A stretch of 8,073 nucleotides of DNA from SXXH01 sp041165735 (GTDB lineage Bacteria > Planctomycetota > UBA1135 > GCA-002686595), in NCBI GenBank assembly GCA_046341775.1, contig JBKDQQ010000174.1, forward strand, positions 1 to 8,073. Reading direction: 5' to 3'. The notes under the pieces were generated by a model. It was not told where the DNA came from, made no database searches, and saw nothing but the letters and a program-made list of their open reading frames with translations. Below are positions 7,016-8,073 of the stretch, in pieces. Position numbers and translations under genes: made by a program. The stretch's first letter is position 1, and the number at the start of each line of letters is the position of its first letter.

Positions 7016-8073
7016 CTACTTCTTGTCCTTCTCGGCGTCCTCGATCTCGCGCGCGAGGTCGGGCCAACGTTCGCGCCCCACGCGCGCGGCGCCCGTCTCG
7101 CGGTACTTCTTCGCGAACAACTTGCGCGCGACCTTCTCGGCCTTCTTCTGGTCGCCGAGGTCCGCCGCGGTCTCGGCTTCCTTGAGGAGTGCATCGGCCT
7201 CCTCCTCCAGACGCGCCTTGGCGAGCTCCTCCTTGAGCTCCTTCTGCGCCTCGGCCTTCTTGAGGGCCTGCAGGATCTCCTTCTCGAGCGGCGTGCCGGC
7301 CAGCTCCTGCCCCAATTGGCGCAACGCGCGCGCGGCGGCCACCACCGTGCCGGGCGCGAGCTTCGCTTGCAGGTCCTTGACGCGCGCCTGGATCCGCGCG
7401 AAGGACGCGTCGCGGCCGGCCGTGGCTTCGTCGGCCCACTTGCCGCGCGGCGCGATGGCCAGCACGCCGCTCCATGCGCGCCACGTCGCCACGTCGTCGC
7501 TCGATTCGGCCGCGCGCGCGTCGGCGGCCAGCTTCTTGACCGCCTCCAACTGCTCGAGCGTCAAGCCGGGACCGGCGAGCTTGATCGCGTCCGAGAGCGC
7601 GCCGCGGATGTCCTCGGCCGACGGAACCGTGCCGTCGTGCCAACGCTGGTGCTGCTTGCCGTCGGGCAGGGACAGGATCGCCTGCGGACAGCGCAGGTCG
7701 CCCGAGTCCTCCTTGTAGAGGCCGTACAGCTCGTTCCAGTTCTTCTGGTGCTTGGCGCACGAGTCGTACATCGGATAGGCCTCGCACACCTCCTTCTTCG
7801 TCGGCTTGCCGTCCTTCTCCTCGGACTTCAGCTCGATCGTCTTCTTCTTGTGCGTGCCGTTGTTGGAGACGACGACCACGGCCTGCAGCGAGAGCTTCAC
7901 GAGCTCGGGATCGGAGAGCAGCTTGTCGCGGTAGGCGTCGTTGTCGCTTTCGCCGTCGAGCACCATGTGGACGAGGAGCGGCGCGTTGCGCTCCTTGGCC
8001 AGCGCGCGCGCGGAATCCAGGTCGCCGACGTGGGGGACGAGGCTCTGGACCTCGACGGGCGGCTTCTTCTGCG
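7016..8073 (-). CDS. Thioredoxin-like fold protein with a charged helical C-terminal tail, 5'-truncated by the window edge
   Basis: The frame is open to the right edge, so the first Met visible at 7966 is internal and 351 residues of the C-terminal part are seen. Visible residues about 19-60 (SARALAKERNAPLLVHMV, then DKLLSDPELVKLSLQAVVVV) have the pattern of a thioredoxin-like domain start. CPQAILSLPDGKQHQRWHDG (128-147) matches the cis-Pro and beta-hairpin end of that fold. The active-site CXXC expected after LLVHMV is replaced by LDGESDND, so the normal redox pair is missing. Cys96 and Cys105 (CX8C) and Cys128 remain. An insertion of about 30 residues rich in Lys and Glu sits between the halves. 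From about 155 on, the protein is Ala/Lys/Glu/Leu-rich, predicted helical (coiled coil or TPR-like). The start, and so any signal peptide, is outside the window. No specific function is recognised. Confidence 0.72.
   Translation of the reverse strand, partial: QKKPPVEVQSLVPHVGDLDSARALAKERNAPLLVHMVLDGESDNDAYRDKLLSDPELVKLSLQAVVVVSNNGTHKKKTIELKSEEKDGKPTKKEVCEAYPMYDSCAKHQKNWNELYGLYKEDSGDLRCPQAILSLPDGKQHQRWHDGTVPSAEDIRGALSDAIKLAGPGLTLEQLEAVKKLAADARAAESSDDVATWRAWSGVLAIAPRGKWADEATAGRDASFARIQARVKDLQAKLAPGTVVAAARALRQLGQELAGTPLEKEILQALKKAEAQKELKEELAKARLEEEADALLKEAETAADLGDQKKAEKVARKLFAKKYRETGAARVGRERWPDLAREIEDAEKDKK

Noticed and set aside
5572..7185. A 537-codon plus-strand frame overlapping ribD in another frame
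   Set aside because: Arg-rich shadow; the ribD frame has all catalytic motifs of both domains.

Overview
This is a very GC-rich bacterial window (roughly 70% G+C by eye) with strong third-position G/C bias. It carries six protein-coding genes and short intergenic regions. The two edge genes run off the window. Two lipoprotein signal peptides point to a Gram-negative-type cell envelope. A type-2 (cytosolic-like) malate dehydrogenase, a polymorphic right-handed beta-helix lipoprotein and a YVTN-type beta-propeller lipoprotein fit a free-living, high-GC bacterium of the Planctomycetota or Myxococcota kind. That placement is an inference from style and protein content; there is no rRNA or other decisive marker.

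Layout from left to right: (i) 1-1155, plus strand, the C-terminal part of MiaB, the tRNA A37 methylthiotransferase. (ii) A 43-bp convergent gap holding a 16-bp perfect AT-rich palindrome. (iii) 1199-3187, minus strand, a beta-helix lipoprotein. (iv) 3397-4422, minus strand, a beta-propeller lipoprotein. (v) 4568-5560, minus strand, malate dehydrogenase, with a strong 13-bp hairpin after its stop. (vi) A 225-bp divergent promoter region. (vii) 5786-6961, plus strand, the bifunctional riboflavin enzyme RibD. (viii) A 54-bp convergent gap with a GC hairpin. (ix) 7016 to the right edge, minus strand, the C-terminal part of a protein with a thioredoxin-like fold but no visible CXXC, followed by a charged helical tail.

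The genes do not form one pathway. MiaB (translation fidelity), Mdh (TCA cycle) and RibD (flavin synthesis) are housekeeping. The two tandem lipoproteins are probably exported envelope proteins with their own promoters, since the gaps between the three minus-strand genes are 145 and 209 bp. None of the four visible start codons has a clear Shine-Dalgarno sequence.

I saw no mobile element, CRISPR array, RNA gene, prophage or defence system, and no convincing new multi-gene system. The most unusual items are the isolated AT-rich palindrome, the start-proximal TAG-type boxes with absent ribosome binding sites, and the unusual thioredoxin-like protein at the right edge.
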